Assembly (NCBI RefSeq): GCF_003702705.1
Contig: NZ_QZMN01000003.1
Coordinates: 62,001 to 126,000 of the forward strand
Length of the DNA: 64,000 nt
Direction of reading: 5' to 3'
Source: Ornithinimicrobium cerasi
GTDB lineage: Bacteria; Actinomycetota; Actinomycetes; Actinomycetales; Dermatophilaceae
This document shows positions 54,630-63,197 of this stretch, piece by piece (positions within the stretch are counted from its first letter, which is position 1; each line of letters begins with the position of its first letter). The notes below the pieces were generated by a model. The model saw only the letters and a list, made by a program, of their open reading frames with translations, made no database searches and was not told the DNA's origin. Position numbers and translations under genes: made by a program.

Positions 54630-56071
54630 CGGGCCACCTCCTTCTCGCGCTCGACCGAGGGGATGACCAGCATGACGTCGCTGGAGAGCATTTCACGCTC
54701 CTCCTCGCTGAGCTGGGCCCACTCGTCGGCGGGCCGGGTGACCACCGGGTGGACCGCGACCGTGTCGGGGACGAAGCGCTGGGTGGTCAGCACGTCGAGG
54801 CGGGTCTGGTGGACGTACTCGTCGCCCTCGCCGCTGCGGCTGGTCCAGCGCACGAGGACGCTGTCGCCCTCCTCGGCCGTGCGGCCCAGACGGTCGAGGA
54901 CGAGGCCGGAGAGGGTGTCGTAGTTCTCGTGCTCGGGCAGCTCGATCCCCGTCACCTGCGCTGCCTCGTCGATGCGCAACCGGGCGGAGAGGTCCCAGAT
55001 GCCGTCGCCGCGGGCCCGGCTCGTGGACTCCTCGTGGTCGTCCTCGTCCCAGATCTCACCGACGACCTCCTCGGCGACGTCCTCGAAGGTGACGATCCCG
55101 GCGAATCCGCCGTACTCGTCCACGACGACGGCGAGCTGCTGGTGCCGGGTCCGCAGCGCCTCCAGCACCTTGGGCAGCGGGAGGGACTCGGGCACGATCA
55201 GGGCGTCCGCGGTGAGGTCCCGCACCAGGGTCGTCGGGCGTTCCGTCGCCTCGACCTGCAGGAGGTCGTGCAGGCCGATGACGCCCACGATGTCGTCGAT
55301 GTCGCGGCCGATGACCGGGAAGCGGGCGTGACCGGTGTGCATCGCCTCGAGCACGCTGGCCGCGGTCTCGTCCGCCTGGATGGTGTGCACGGAGGTCCGG
55401 GGCGTCATGACCTCCTCCGCGACCCGGTCGCGGAAGGCCAGGCCCCGCTCGAGCAGCATCGACAGCTCCTCGTCCAGCGTCCCCCCACTGTGCGACTCGG
55501 CGATGATGCGGGTCAGCTCCTCCGGTGTCGCACCGTGCGGCAGCTCCTCGACCGGCTCGATGCCGACGGAGCGCAGCAGGGCGTTGGAGGCCATGTCGAA
55601 GAGCCGGATGACGGGTCCGAAGATCGTGAGGTAGACCAGCGTCGTGCGGGAGAGCGCGCGCGAGAGCGGGACGGGCTGGGCGATCGCCCAGTTCTTCGGC
55701 CCCAGCTCGCCGATGACCATCTGCAGCACGGTGGAGAAGACGAGGGTGCCGATCGAGAACAGCGAGATCAGGGCGGCCCGCGCGAGCCAGCCGCTGTCGC
55801 CGTACTCCTCGGTCAGCCCGCGGACGAGGAGCTCCTCGCCGAGGTAACCGACCAGCAGGGCGGTGACGGTGATCCCGAACTGGGCGCCCGACAGCGTGAA
55901 CGAGAGGCGGGAGGTGATCTTCAGGGCGCGCCTCGCGGGGGCGTCACCCTGGTCGGCGAGCTGGCGCAGCCGCCCGCGATCGACGCTGACGTAGGCGAAC
56001 TCCTGCGCCACGAAGTAACCGGTCATGATCGTCAGGAGGACGATGACCACGACCCCGGTGGTGATCAGCAC
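54626..56071 (-). CDS. CNNM/CorC-type transporter, full length (paralogue 1)
   Basis: Membrane protein of 481 aa with the complete CNNM layout: DUF21 TM domain (about 1-180, YFVAQEFAYVSVDRGRLRQL), CBS pair (about 205-330, AEEVMTPRTSVHTI...VVDEYGGFAGIVTFEDVAEEVVGEI), and a CorC/HlyC domain (about 345-430). It probably moves Mg2+ or another divalent cation. GTG 56071 sits directly under a hairpin whose loop carries the only Shine-Dalgarno-like sequence, suggesting translational control. Confidence 0.9.
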   Translation of the reverse strand: MLITTGVVVIVLLTIMTGYFVAQEFAYVSVDRGRLRQLADQGDAPARRALKITSRLSFTLSGAQFGITVTALLVGYLGEELLVRGLTEEYGDSGWLARAALISLFSIGTLVFSTVLQMVIGELGPKNWAIAQPVPLSRALSRTTLVYLTIFGPVIRLFDMASNALLRSVGIEPVEELPHGATPEELTRIIAESHSGGTLDEELSMLLERGLAFRDRVAEEVMTPRTSVHTIQADETAASVLEAMHTGHARFPVIGRDIDDIVGVIGLHDLLQVEATERPTTLVRDLTADALIVPESLPLPKVLEALRTRHQQLAVVVDEYGGFAGIVTFEDVAEEVVGEIWDEDDHEESTSRARGDGIWDLSARLRIDEAAQVTGIELPEHENYDTLSGLVLDRLGRTAEEGDSVLVRWTSRSGEGDEYVHQTRLDVLTTQRFVPDTVAVHPVVTRPADEWAQLSEEEREMLSSDVMLVIPSVEREKEVAR

Positions 56072-56115
56072 GAGGTGCCCCCAGCACCTCGGGGGAGCCG
56101 GGCACTGCCCGGCTC
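56072..56115 (-). promoter_or_regulatory. Two hairpins in the leader of the CNNM operon
   Basis: GAGGTGC (56072-56078) pairs with GCACCTC (56084-56090) across a 5-nt loop that, on the minus strand, reads TGGGG and is the likely ribosome site 8 nt before GTG 56071. A second stem GAGCCGGGC (56095-56103) pairs with GCCCGGCTC (56107-56115). It does not match the M-box or other riboswitch consensus I know. Confidence 0.55.
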
Positions 56116-56175
56116 GGGACTGTCAGGTGGTGAGTCGGTACTGGCAGACGTCATCCACCAAGTGTACGGCGGAGA

Positions 56176-56181
56176 TACGCT
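56176..56181 (+). promoter_or_regulatory. -10 box of fluoride-channel operon
   Basis: TACGCT ends 7 nt before GTG 56189; leaderless arrangement. Confidence 0.45.
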
Positions 56182-56188
56182 CGCGCCC

Positions 56189-56605
56189 GTGCCCTCGTCC
56201 ACAGCGCCCGCGCACCGGTGGCACGCCAGCCGCCCGCGGACCCTCCTCGCCGTCGGGCTGGGGGGCGCGGCGGGTGCCGTGCTGCGCTGGGTGCTCGAGC
56301 TGGCGCTGCCCACGGACGCATGGCCCTGGGCGACGCTGCTCGCCAACGTGCTGGGCAGCGCTGCGCTCGCGGTCCTGGTCGTGCACGACGACCGCCACGC
56401 GCACCCGCGCTGGCTGCGACCCGGAGTGGGGACGGGCCTGCTCGGCGGCTTCACCACCTTCTCCGCCTACGCCGTGCAGGTCGCCGTCCTGGACGGCACC
56501 GACCCCCGCCTGGCGCTCCTCTACCTCGTGACGACGCCGGTGCTGTGCGTCCTCGGTGCGGTGGTCGCGGGCGGGGTGGCGCTGCGGGTGGACGGACGCC
56601 GGTGA
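56189..56605 (+). CDS. crcB: Fluoride exporter Fluc/CrcB, subunit A
   Basis: Small fluoride channel subunit of 138 aa with four TM segments. Signature residues are GGAAGAVLRW, TLLANVLGS and GLLGGFTTFSAYAVQV (Phe-box and Na site). Actinobacteria often have two crcB genes forming a heterodimer; the partner overlaps by 4 bp. GTG 56189 follows TACGCT by 7 nt. No fluoride riboswitch is visible upstream. Confidence 0.93.
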   Translation: MPSSTAPAHRWHASRPRTLLAVGLGGAAGAVLRWVLELALPTDAWPWATLLANVLGSAALAVLVVHDDRHAHPRWLRPGVGTGLLGGFTTFSAYAVQVAVLDGTDPRLALLYLVTTPVLCVLGAVVAGGVALRVDGRR

Positions 56606-56961
56606 CGGGTCTGCCGTGGGGCGCGGCCCTGCTCGTCGTCGCTGTGGGCGGCGCGCTCGGCGCGGTGCTGCGCCACCTGCTCTCCATGCCGCCCCTGGGA
56701 CCCTTCCGCGGCGTGCTGCTCGTCAACGTGCTCGGCTCGGCGGCCCTCGGTGCGCTGGTGGCGGGGGCCGACCGGCTCCCGACGACGGCGGTGCTGCTGC
56801 TCGGGACCGGGCTCTGCGGGGCGATGACCACCTGGAGCACCCTCGCGGTGCAGACGTGGGAGCTGGGACGGCGCGACGCGGTGAGGGCGGCGGCATACCT
56901 GCTGGTCACGCTGGTGCTGGGGGTCGCCGCGGCGGTGCTCACCCTGCGCCTCCTCTCCTGA
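56602..56961 (+). CDS. crcB: Fluoride exporter Fluc/CrcB, subunit B
   Basis: Second fluoride channel subunit of 119 aa, four TM segments, with GGALGAVLRHLL, LLVNVLGSAAL and GLCGAMTTWSTLAVQTW. The Phe-box phenylalanine of subunit A (TTFS) is Trp here (TTWS), consistent with an asymmetric heterodimer. GTG 56602 overlaps subunit A. A small hairpin (CCGTGT-GACCG-ACACGG, 56971-56987) follows. Confidence 0.92.
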   Translation: MTGLPWGAALLVVAVGGALGAVLRHLLSMPPLGPFRGVLLVNVLGSAALGALVAGADRLPTTAVLLLGTGLCGAMTTWSTLAVQTWELGRRDAVRAAAYLLVTLVLGVAAAVLTLRLLS

Positions 56962-56970
56962 GCGATGCCG

Positions 56971-56987
56971 CCGTGTGACCGACACGG
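56971..56987 (+). terminator. Weak hairpin after fluoride-channel genes
   Basis: CCGTGT (56971-56976) and ACACGG (56982-56987) form a 6-bp stem with loop GACCG, 9 bp past the stop. A larger alternative palindrome uses 56978-56984 with 57007-57013. Confidence 0.4.
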
Positions 56988-57077
56988 CTGCGCGACGTCC
57001 CTGGTCTGTCGGTGCACTCTCCTACGGTGGTGCGTGAGAACGCGGGAGGTTCCCGACGAGGCGGAAGGAGGGGAGCG

Positions 57078-58346
57078 ATGGTGCGGTTCCTGCACACGGC
57101 GGACTGGCAGATCGGGATGACGCGGCGCTACCTCACGGCCGAGGCCCAGGCACGGTTCTCCGCCGCCCGGGTCGACGTCGTGCACCGCATCGGTCGGCTC
57201 GCGCGCCAGCAGGACTGCGCGTTCGTGCTCGTGTGCGGCGACGTCTTCGAGCACGACCAGCTCACCCCGCAGACCGTGCGTCGCACGCTCGAGGCGCTGA
57301 GGACAGTCGAGGTCCCCGTCTACCTGCTCCCCGGCAACCACGACCACCTGGGCCCCATGTCCGTGTGGTCGACCCCGCTGATGGCCGAGGAGCTGCCCGA
57401 CCACGTCCACGTGCTCGACCGGCCCGGGGTCCATGCGGTCGCGCCGGGGGTCGAGCTGGTGGCTGTGCCCTGGCACGGGAAGCACCCGCAGTCCGACCTC
57501 GTGGCTCCCGTCCTCGCCGACATCGACGTCCCCCCGGCGGGCACGGTGCGGGTCCTGGCCGCCCACGGCCCGACCGACCTCCTCGACGCCGACGGGCGCC
57601 ACCGCGCTGCCATCCCCGTCGCACCCCTGCGCGAGGCGCTCTCGGCGGGGCGCCTGCACTACGTGGCGCTGGGCGACCGCCACTCGCGCACCGAGGTGGG
57701 TGACCCCGCCATCTGGTACGCGGGGGCGCCGGAGCCGACGGCGTGGCGCGAGGAACGACCGGGTGACGTGCTCGTCGTCGAGGTCGACACGTCTCCGGAG
57801 GCGGAGGCGCGCACCCAGGTGCGGGTCACTCCGCACCGCGTCGCGACGTGGTCGTTCCTGGCCCTCGACCGCCGTGTGGACTCCGAGTCCGACCTCGACG
57901 CTCTCGACTCCGAGCTGGGCGCGCTGCCCGACAAGGACCGGACCGTGGTGCGGCTGGGCCTGCGCGGCACCCTCGGCCTGGCCCAGCACGCGCGTCTGGA
58001 GGAGCTGCTCGGTCGGCACGAGGACCTCCTCGGCGCGCTCGACCGGCCGACGCGGCACAACGACGTCGTCCTCGCCGGCGACGACGACATCGTCGACCTG
58101 GGCCTGGGCGGGTTCCTCGCCACCGCGGTCGAGGACATCCGCGCGATGGCGGGTGGCGTGCCCGGCGACAGGTCCGCCCCCGCGGCGGGGACCACGGAGG
58201 AGGTCGAGCTCGAGGGGCGGCCCGGGGGCCCGGACGGGGCCGCCGTGCGTGGCGTCGCGTTCACCCCGGGTGAACCCGACGACGCGGTGAGCGCGCAGGA
58301 CGCGCTCACCCTGCTGTACCGGCTGGCCAGGGGCGGGTCGCGGTGA
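57078..58346 (+). CDS. SbcD/Mre11-like metallophosphoesterase (DNA repair exonuclease)
   Basis: Calcineurin-fold nuclease of 422 aa related to SbcD/YhaO. Metal motifs: HTADWQIGM (the usual second His of DxH is Gln), CGDVFEHDQL, PGNHDHLGP, VLAAHGPT and LGDRHSR (GDRH in place of GHxH). A C-terminal capping region follows. ATG 57078 has GGAAGGAGGGGAG upstream. It is coupled by GTGA to the SbcC-like ATPase and would form the nuclease half of an end-processing complex. Confidence 0.88.
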   Translation: MVRFLHTADWQIGMTRRYLTAEAQARFSAARVDVVHRIGRLARQQDCAFVLVCGDVFEHDQLTPQTVRRTLEALRTVEVPVYLLPGNHDHLGPMSVWSTPLMAEELPDHVHVLDRPGVHAVAPGVELVAVPWHGKHPQSDLVAPVLADIDVPPAGTVRVLAAHGPTDLLDADGRHRAAIPVAPLREALSAGRLHYVALGDRHSRTEVGDPAIWYAGAPEPTAWREERPGDVLVVEVDTSPEAEARTQVRVTPHRVATWSFLALDRRVDSESDLDALDSELGALPDKDRTVVRLGLRGTLGLAQHARLEELLGRHEDLLGALDRPTRHNDVVLAGDDDIVDLGLGGFLATAVEDIRAMAGGVPGDRSAPAAGTTEEVELEGRPGGPDGAAVRGVAFTPGEPDDAVSAQDALTLLYRLARGGSR

Positions 58347-61033
58347 GGCTGCACCGGCTGACCCTGCGCAACGTCAAGGGGGTCCGTGCACGGACCGTGG
58401 AGCTGCCCGATTCCGGGGTCGTCGTCCTGGAGGGTCCCAACGAGATCGGCAAGACGACCCTGCTCGAGGCCTTCGACGCGCTGCTGGCCTACAAGTCCAG
58501 CTCCCGCGCCGCCGACGTCCGGGCCCTGCAGCCCGTCGACCGCGACGAGGCGCCGGAGGTGGAGGCGGAGTTCACGGTGGGCGGCACCCGGGTGCGCTAC
58601 GCCAAGCGATGGTTGCGCCAGCCGTCCACCACCCTGCACGTCCTCGGTGCTCGTCCGCAGCAGCTGACCGGCGACCGGGCGCAGCAGCACGTCGACGCGC
58701 TCCTGGACACCCACCTCGACCGCACCCTCTTCGACGCGCTCCGCTACGCCCAGGCGGGGGACGGCTCGGTGGCGCCCCTCGTGTCCAGCACGGTCCTGAC
58801 CGCTGCCCTGGACGCCGCCGCGGGTGCGCGTCAGCACGCCGAGGGCTCCGAGGCCATCCTCGAGCGGGTGGATGCCGAGTACAGGCTCTACTTCACGGCA
58901 ACGGGCCGACCGACGGGCGACTACCGCGCTGCCATGGCCAGGCAGACCCAGGCCCAGGACGACGTGGCCGAGGCCCATCGCCGGGTCGAGGAGGGCAGCG
59001 AGCTGCTGCTGCGGCAGAGGCGTGCACGCGGGTGGGTCGCCCGCCGGCAGGCGGAGCTCGACGAGGCCCGCCGTGAGCTCGCGCTGGCCGAGCGGGCGGC
59101 CGTGGCGGTCCGGGAGGTCACCGCCAGGCACGAGGCTGCGCTCGAGGCGCTGGCCCAGGCGCAGGAGCTGCGTGCCGGCGCGGTCCGCGCGCTGGCGCAG
59201 CGCGAGCGGCTCGTCAGTGACGAGAGGACCCTGACGTCCTCCCTCGAGGTCGCGCGGCGGTCGCGGTCGGCGGACACGGAGCAGGCCGACCAGCTGCGGG
59301 CCGCCCTGCTGGCCGCGGAGGAGGACGCCGCACGCGCGGCCAGGGCCGTCGAGGACGCCGAGGCCGTCGAGGAGCTCGCGCGCGCCGATGCCGGCCACCT
59401 GGCGGACGTCCGGCAGCTCGCCGAGAGCGAGTCCCTGCTGCGCCGGGCCGGCCAGCTCGTCGAGGAGGTCCGTCACGCCCGGCAGCAGCTGCCCGCACAG
59501 CCGGTCCCCCGTGACGTCGCGCGACGCGTCCGACGGCTCCAGGACCGCCACGACGTCCTGGTCACCCAGCACACGGCCACGACGCCGGCCCTCGCGGTGG
59601 AGTCCCTGGGCGCGGACGTGCACGTCCGCGTCGCCGACGGTTCCGACCCGGTGGTGGTGGTGGCCGGCACCGCAGGGCGCATCGGCGTCAGTCACGACAC
59701 CACGGTGGAGGTCCCCGGCGGGGTGCGGATCCGGGTGCTCCTGCCCGAGGAGGCCCTGGGGCGGGTCTCCCAGATCGAGACGCTGCGCGACCAGCTCCAG
59801 CGCGAGCTGGAGGAGCTGGGTGCGGGCAGCGTCGAGGAGGTCGACGCCCTCGCGGACGACACCGAGTCCGCGCACGGCGCGCTCCGGGACGCCGTGCGCG
59901 ACGCCGAGGCCGTGCTCCGACCCTTCGGCTCGGCGCTGGCGGCGCAGGCCGCGAGCGGTGTGCTGCCGGCAGTCCTGCAGGAGAGGGTCGAACAGGTGCG
60001 TCGGCAGGTCCGCCAGCATGCCGACGCGCGCAGCGCCGAGGGTCCCCTGCCGACGGACGAGAGCGAGGCACGGGCCGTCGTCGAGTCTGCCGCCGTGGTG
60101 CTGAGGGCGGCCCGGGCGGAGCAGCGCAGGACCGGATCAGTGTTCGCGACGAGTCGGGAGGCGGTGACCGCGCTCACCCGACGGCTGGACCAGGCCGAGG
60201 GACGGATCGAGGCTGACTCGGCACGCCTGGGCACGCTGCAGGCCCAGCTCGCGGCGACGCGGGGCGAGGCGTCCGACGCGGAGCTCCGCGAGCGGCTGAC
60301 CGCGCACGAGGAGCGGTCCCTCGCCGCGGGGGAGGCCGTGCGTGCCGCGGCGCTGGCGGTGGCGGCCGCGGACGTCGACGAGGTGCTCACCACCCTGAGC
60401 CGGTCGCGCGCCCGGGCGGAGGTGGCCGTCAGGACCAGGGAGACCGCGCTCGCCGAGCTCAACGCCCTCAACGGCCAGGTGGAGATGGCGGCGGGGGAGG
60501 GGCGGCAGGAGCTCTACGACCTGGCGGTCGCCGTTCTCGACGACGCCGAGCGCGAGCTGCAGGCCATCGACCGGCGCGCCCGTGCGGCGCGGCACCTCCG
60601 GACCACCCTCACCGAGCACCGGGAGGCGGCCCACCGGCTGTACGTCCAGCCGTACACCAGGGCGGTGGAGGAGCTCGGTCGCTCCGTCTACGGATCGACG
60701 TTCGGCGTGACGGTCGACGAGGACCTGAGCCTGTCCGCCCGCACCCTCGACGGCGTGACGGTGCCCTACGCCGAGCTGTCCGGCGGGGCCAAGGAGCAGC
60801 TGGGGATCCTGGCCAGGCTGGCGGTGGCCCGGCTCGTCGACCCTGAGCACGGCTGTCCGGTGGTCATCGACGACGCGCTCGGCTACTCCGACCCGCAGCG
60901 CCTTCGCAGGATGGGCGAGGTCCTCGGCTCCGCGGCGGGCCGGGCCGGTGAGGTGCAGGTCATCCTGCTCACCTGCACCCCCGAGCGGTATGCCGCGATC
61001 CCCGACCTGCGGACGGTGCGCCTCACGGCCTGA
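58343..61033 (+). CDS. SbcC/YhaN-like SMC-type ATPase without a CxxC hook
   Basis: SMC-like ATPase of 896 aa. N-terminal Walker A is EGPNEIGKTTLLEAF (residues about 32-46); the C-terminal signature LSGGAKEQLGILARLA and Walker B CPVVIDDALGYSD lie near residues 812-855. Two coiled-coil arms (about 190-375 and 465-760) flank a beta-rich central segment (about 405-460: VHVRVADGSDPVVVVAGTAGRI, continuing TVEVPGGVRIRVLLP). No CxxC zinc hook is present; the only cysteines visible are in HGCPVV and LLTCTP. Paired with the SbcD-like nuclease, it resembles the YhaN-YhaO group more than classical SbcC. Confidence 0.88.
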   Translation: MRLHRLTLRNVKGVRARTVELPDSGVVVLEGPNEIGKTTLLEAFDALLAYKSSSRAADVRALQPVDRDEAPEVEAEFTVGGTRVRYAKRWLRQPSTTLHVLGARPQQLTGDRAQQHVDALLDTHLDRTLFDALRYAQAGDGSVAPLVSSTVLTAALDAAAGARQHAEGSEAILERVDAEYRLYFTATGRPTGDYRAAMARQTQAQDDVAEAHRRVEEGSELLLRQRRARGWVARRQAELDEARRELALAERAAVAVREVTARHEAALEALAQAQELRAGAVRALAQRERLVSDERTLTSSLEVARRSRSADTEQADQLRAALLAAEEDAARAARAVEDAEAVEELARADAGHLADVRQLAESESLLRRAGQLVEEVRHARQQLPAQPVPRDVARRVRRLQDRHDVLVTQHTATTPALAVESLGADVHVRVADGSDPVVVVAGTAGRIGVSHDTTVEVPGGVRIRVLLPEEALGRVSQIETLRDQLQRELEELGAGSVEEVDALADDTESAHGALRDAVRDAEAVLRPFGSALAAQAASGVLPAVLQERVEQVRRQVRQHADARSAEGPLPTDESEARAVVESAAVVLRAARAEQRRTGSVFATSREAVTALTRRLDQAEGRIEADSARLGTLQAQLAATRGEASDAELRERLTAHEERSLAAGEAVRAAALAVAAADVDEVLTTLSRSRARAEVAVRTRETALAELNALNGQVEMAAGEGRQELYDLAVAVLDDAERELQAIDRRARAARHLRTTLTEHREAAHRLYVQPYTRAVEELGRSVYGSTFGVTVDEDLSLSARTLDGVTVPYAELSGGAKEQLGILARLAVARLVDPEHGCPVVIDDALGYSDPQRLRRMGEVLGSAAGRAGEVQVILLTCTPERYAAIPDLRTVRLTA

Positions 61034-61062
61034 CCGGACCTCGTCCCGGGGCGTGGGGTGGG

Positions 61063-63165
61063 TCAGGCCCGCGCGTCTGCCAGCACGCGCCGGGTGCTGG
61101 ACCCAGGACGCAGGTCCAGCCGACGCAGCAGCTGGGCGTTCGCCGCCACCACGACCGTGGAGGCCGACATCAGGATGGCGCCGACGCTCATCGGGAGCAC
61201 GAAGCCGACCGGGGCGAGGACGCCGGCCGCGAGCGGGACGGCGGCGAGGTTGTAGCCCGCGGCCCACCACAGGTTCTGCCTCATCTTCCGGTAGCTGGCG
61301 CGGGACAGCTCCACGACGGAGAGCACGGAGCGGGGGTCCGAGCTGGCCAGGATCACCCCGGCCGAGGCGATGGCCACGTCCGTGCCCGCGCCGATGGCGA
61401 TGCCGACATCGGCCTGGGCCAGGGCTGGTGCGTCGTTCACGCCGTCCCCGACGAACGCGACCTTCAGGCCCTCCTCCTGGAGCTCCGCCACCTTGGCCGA
61501 CTTGTCCTCCGGTCGCACCCCGGCGAAGACGCGGTCGATGGCCAGCTCGCCGGCGACGGACTCCGCGACCGCCTGCGCGTCACCGGTGATCATCACGACC
61601 TGGATCCCCAGCGAGTGCAGCGCCTCGACGGCCTCGCGCGACTCCGACCTGATCTCGTCGGCCACGCGCAGGGCGCCCACAGTCCTGCCGTCGACGAGGA
61701 CGTGCAGGACGGTGGCCCCCTCCTCGTGCCACCGCCGGGACACGGGCAGCTCGTCGAGGCCGTGCTCCTCCAGCAGGTACGGACCGCCGACGCGCACCGT
61801 CCTGCCGGCCACCGAGGCCGTGACACCCACCGCTGGGGAGGAGGAGAAGTCTGAGGACGCGGGCACGGTCAGCTCCCTGGCGAGGGCAGCACCGACGACG
61901 GCCCGGGCGAGGGGGTGCTCGCTGTCCGCCTCTGCGGCCGCCGCGAGCGCCAGCACCTCGTCGACCTCGCGACCGTCGACGGGCCGGACGGCGGTGACGG
62001 TCGGCTCACCCCGGGTGAGGGTGCCGGTCTTGTCGAACAGCACCGCGTCAACCGTGCGCATGGTCTCCAGGGCGAGACGGTCCTTCACGAGGACGCCGCC
62101 GCGGGCGGCGCGCTCGGTCGCGATGGAGACGACGAGCGGGATCGCCAGCCCGAGGGCGTGCGGGCAGGCGATCACGAGCACGGTGACGGTGCGGACGACG
62201 GCCATGTCGGGCATACCGAGCACGGTCCACACGAGCGCCGTGACCGCTGCCGCCGAGAGGGCGAACCAGAAGAGCCACCCGGCCGCCCGGTCCGCGAGAC
62301 GCTGGGCCCGCGAGGACGACGCCTGCGCCTGTGCCACCAGCCGCTGGATGCCTGCCAGCGTGGTCTCCTCCCCGGTGGCGGTCACCTCGACGCGCAGACC
62401 GGAGTCGGTCGCCACCGTGCCGGCCACGACGGTGTCCCCCACCTCCCTGCGGACCGCCTTCGACTCGCCCGTGACCATGGCCTCGTCCATGCTCGCGCCG
62501 CCCTCGACGATCCGGCCGTCGGCCGGGACCGCCCCGCCCGGCCGCACGAGCACGACGTCACCCGTCCGCAGCTGCGAGGGCGGCACCCGGACGGTCCCCC
62601 CGTCCTCGACCCGCTCCGCCTCGTCGGGGAGCAGGGCGGCGAGCGAGTCGAGCGCCGAGGTGGTCCGGGCGAGGGACCGCATCTCGATCCAGTGCCCGAG
62701 CAGCATGATCACGATGAGCAGGACCAGCTCCCACCAGAAGTCCAGCTCGTGCGGCAGGAGCCCCAGGCTGGCGCCGGCGGAGGCGAGGAACGCGACGCTG
62801 ATCGCGAGGCCGATGAGCAGCATCATCCCCGGGCGACGCCCGCGCACCTCCGCCACCGCCCCGGTGAGGAACGGCCGGCCACCCCAGGCGAAGACGACGG
62901 TGCCCAGCACGGGGGAGATCCACCGGGTCCAGCCGGCGCCGGGCACCTCGTACCCGACCAGGTCGGCGAACATCGGGCTGAAGGCGACCACGGGGAGCGC
63001 CAGGACCAGCATGATCCAGAAGAGGCGTCTGAACTGCCCCACGTGGTCGCCGTGACCCTCGTGCCCGTGCTCGCCGTGGGCCTCGTGGTGCTGCCCGCGT
63101 GGTGACCCGTGTCCGTCGTGCGCTTCCGGCTCGGCCGTGTCCCGGTGGTGCTGGTGCTCGCTCAT
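61063..63165 (-). CDS. copB: Copper-translocating P1B-type ATPase (CopB-like)
   Basis: Metal-exporting P-type ATPase of 700 aa. The N-terminal 42 residues are rich in His (HQHH, HDGHG, HHEAHGEHGHEGHGDH), replacing CxxC domains. About eight TM segments follow; the metal site in TM6 is CPH (Cys334-Pro-His336) as in CopB/P1B-3 enzymes. The phosphorylated Asp378 is in DKTGT, and TGES and GDGVNDAPAL complete the set. A CsoR-type palindrome lies about 15 bp upstream, inside the end of the osmC gene. Confidence 0.95.
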   Translation of the reverse strand: MSEHQHHRDTAEPEAHDGHGSPRGQHHEAHGEHGHEGHGDHVGQFRRLFWIMLVLALPVVAFSPMFADLVGYEVPGAGWTRWISPVLGTVVFAWGGRPFLTGAVAEVRGRRPGMMLLIGLAISVAFLASAGASLGLLPHELDFWWELVLLIVIMLLGHWIEMRSLARTTSALDSLAALLPDEAERVEDGGTVRVPPSQLRTGDVVLVRPGGAVPADGRIVEGGASMDEAMVTGESKAVRREVGDTVVAGTVATDSGLRVEVTATGEETTLAGIQRLVAQAQASSSRAQRLADRAAGWLFWFALSAAAVTALVWTVLGMPDMAVVRTVTVLVIACPHALGLAIPLVVSIATERAARGGVLVKDRLALETMRTVDAVLFDKTGTLTRGEPTVTAVRPVDGREVDEVLALAAAAEADSEHPLARAVVGAALARELTVPASSDFSSSPAVGVTASVAGRTVRVGGPYLLEEHGLDELPVSRRWHEEGATVLHVLVDGRTVGALRVADEIRSESREAVEALHSLGIQVVMITGDAQAVAESVAGELAIDRVFAGVRPEDKSAKVAELQEEGLKVAFVGDGVNDAPALAQADVGIAIGAGTDVAIASAGVILASSDPRSVLSVVELSRASYRKMRQNLWWAAGYNLAAVPLAAGVLAPVGFVLPMSVGAILMSASTVVVAANAQLLRRLDLRPGSSTRRVLADARA

Positions 63166-63180
63166 GGGTGCGACAACGGC

Positions 63181-63197
63181 ATACCCCTAGGGGGTAT
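63181..63197. promoter_or_regulatory. CsoR-type copper operator upstream of copB
   Basis: ATACCCC-TAG-GGGGTAT, a palindrome with 7-bp arms, matches the GC-rich operators of CsoR copper sensors. It lies 16 bp before the copB start and overlaps the stop codon of the osmC gene (63187-63189). The left arm merges with a GGCATACC octamer (63178-63185). Confidence 0.65.

Noticed and set aside
56072-56188. Fluoride riboswitch before the crcB genes
   Set aside because: The conserved crcB-motif blocks (GGNGATGG...GCTGATG) are not visible, and the -10 box sits 7 nt before the start, leaving no leader.
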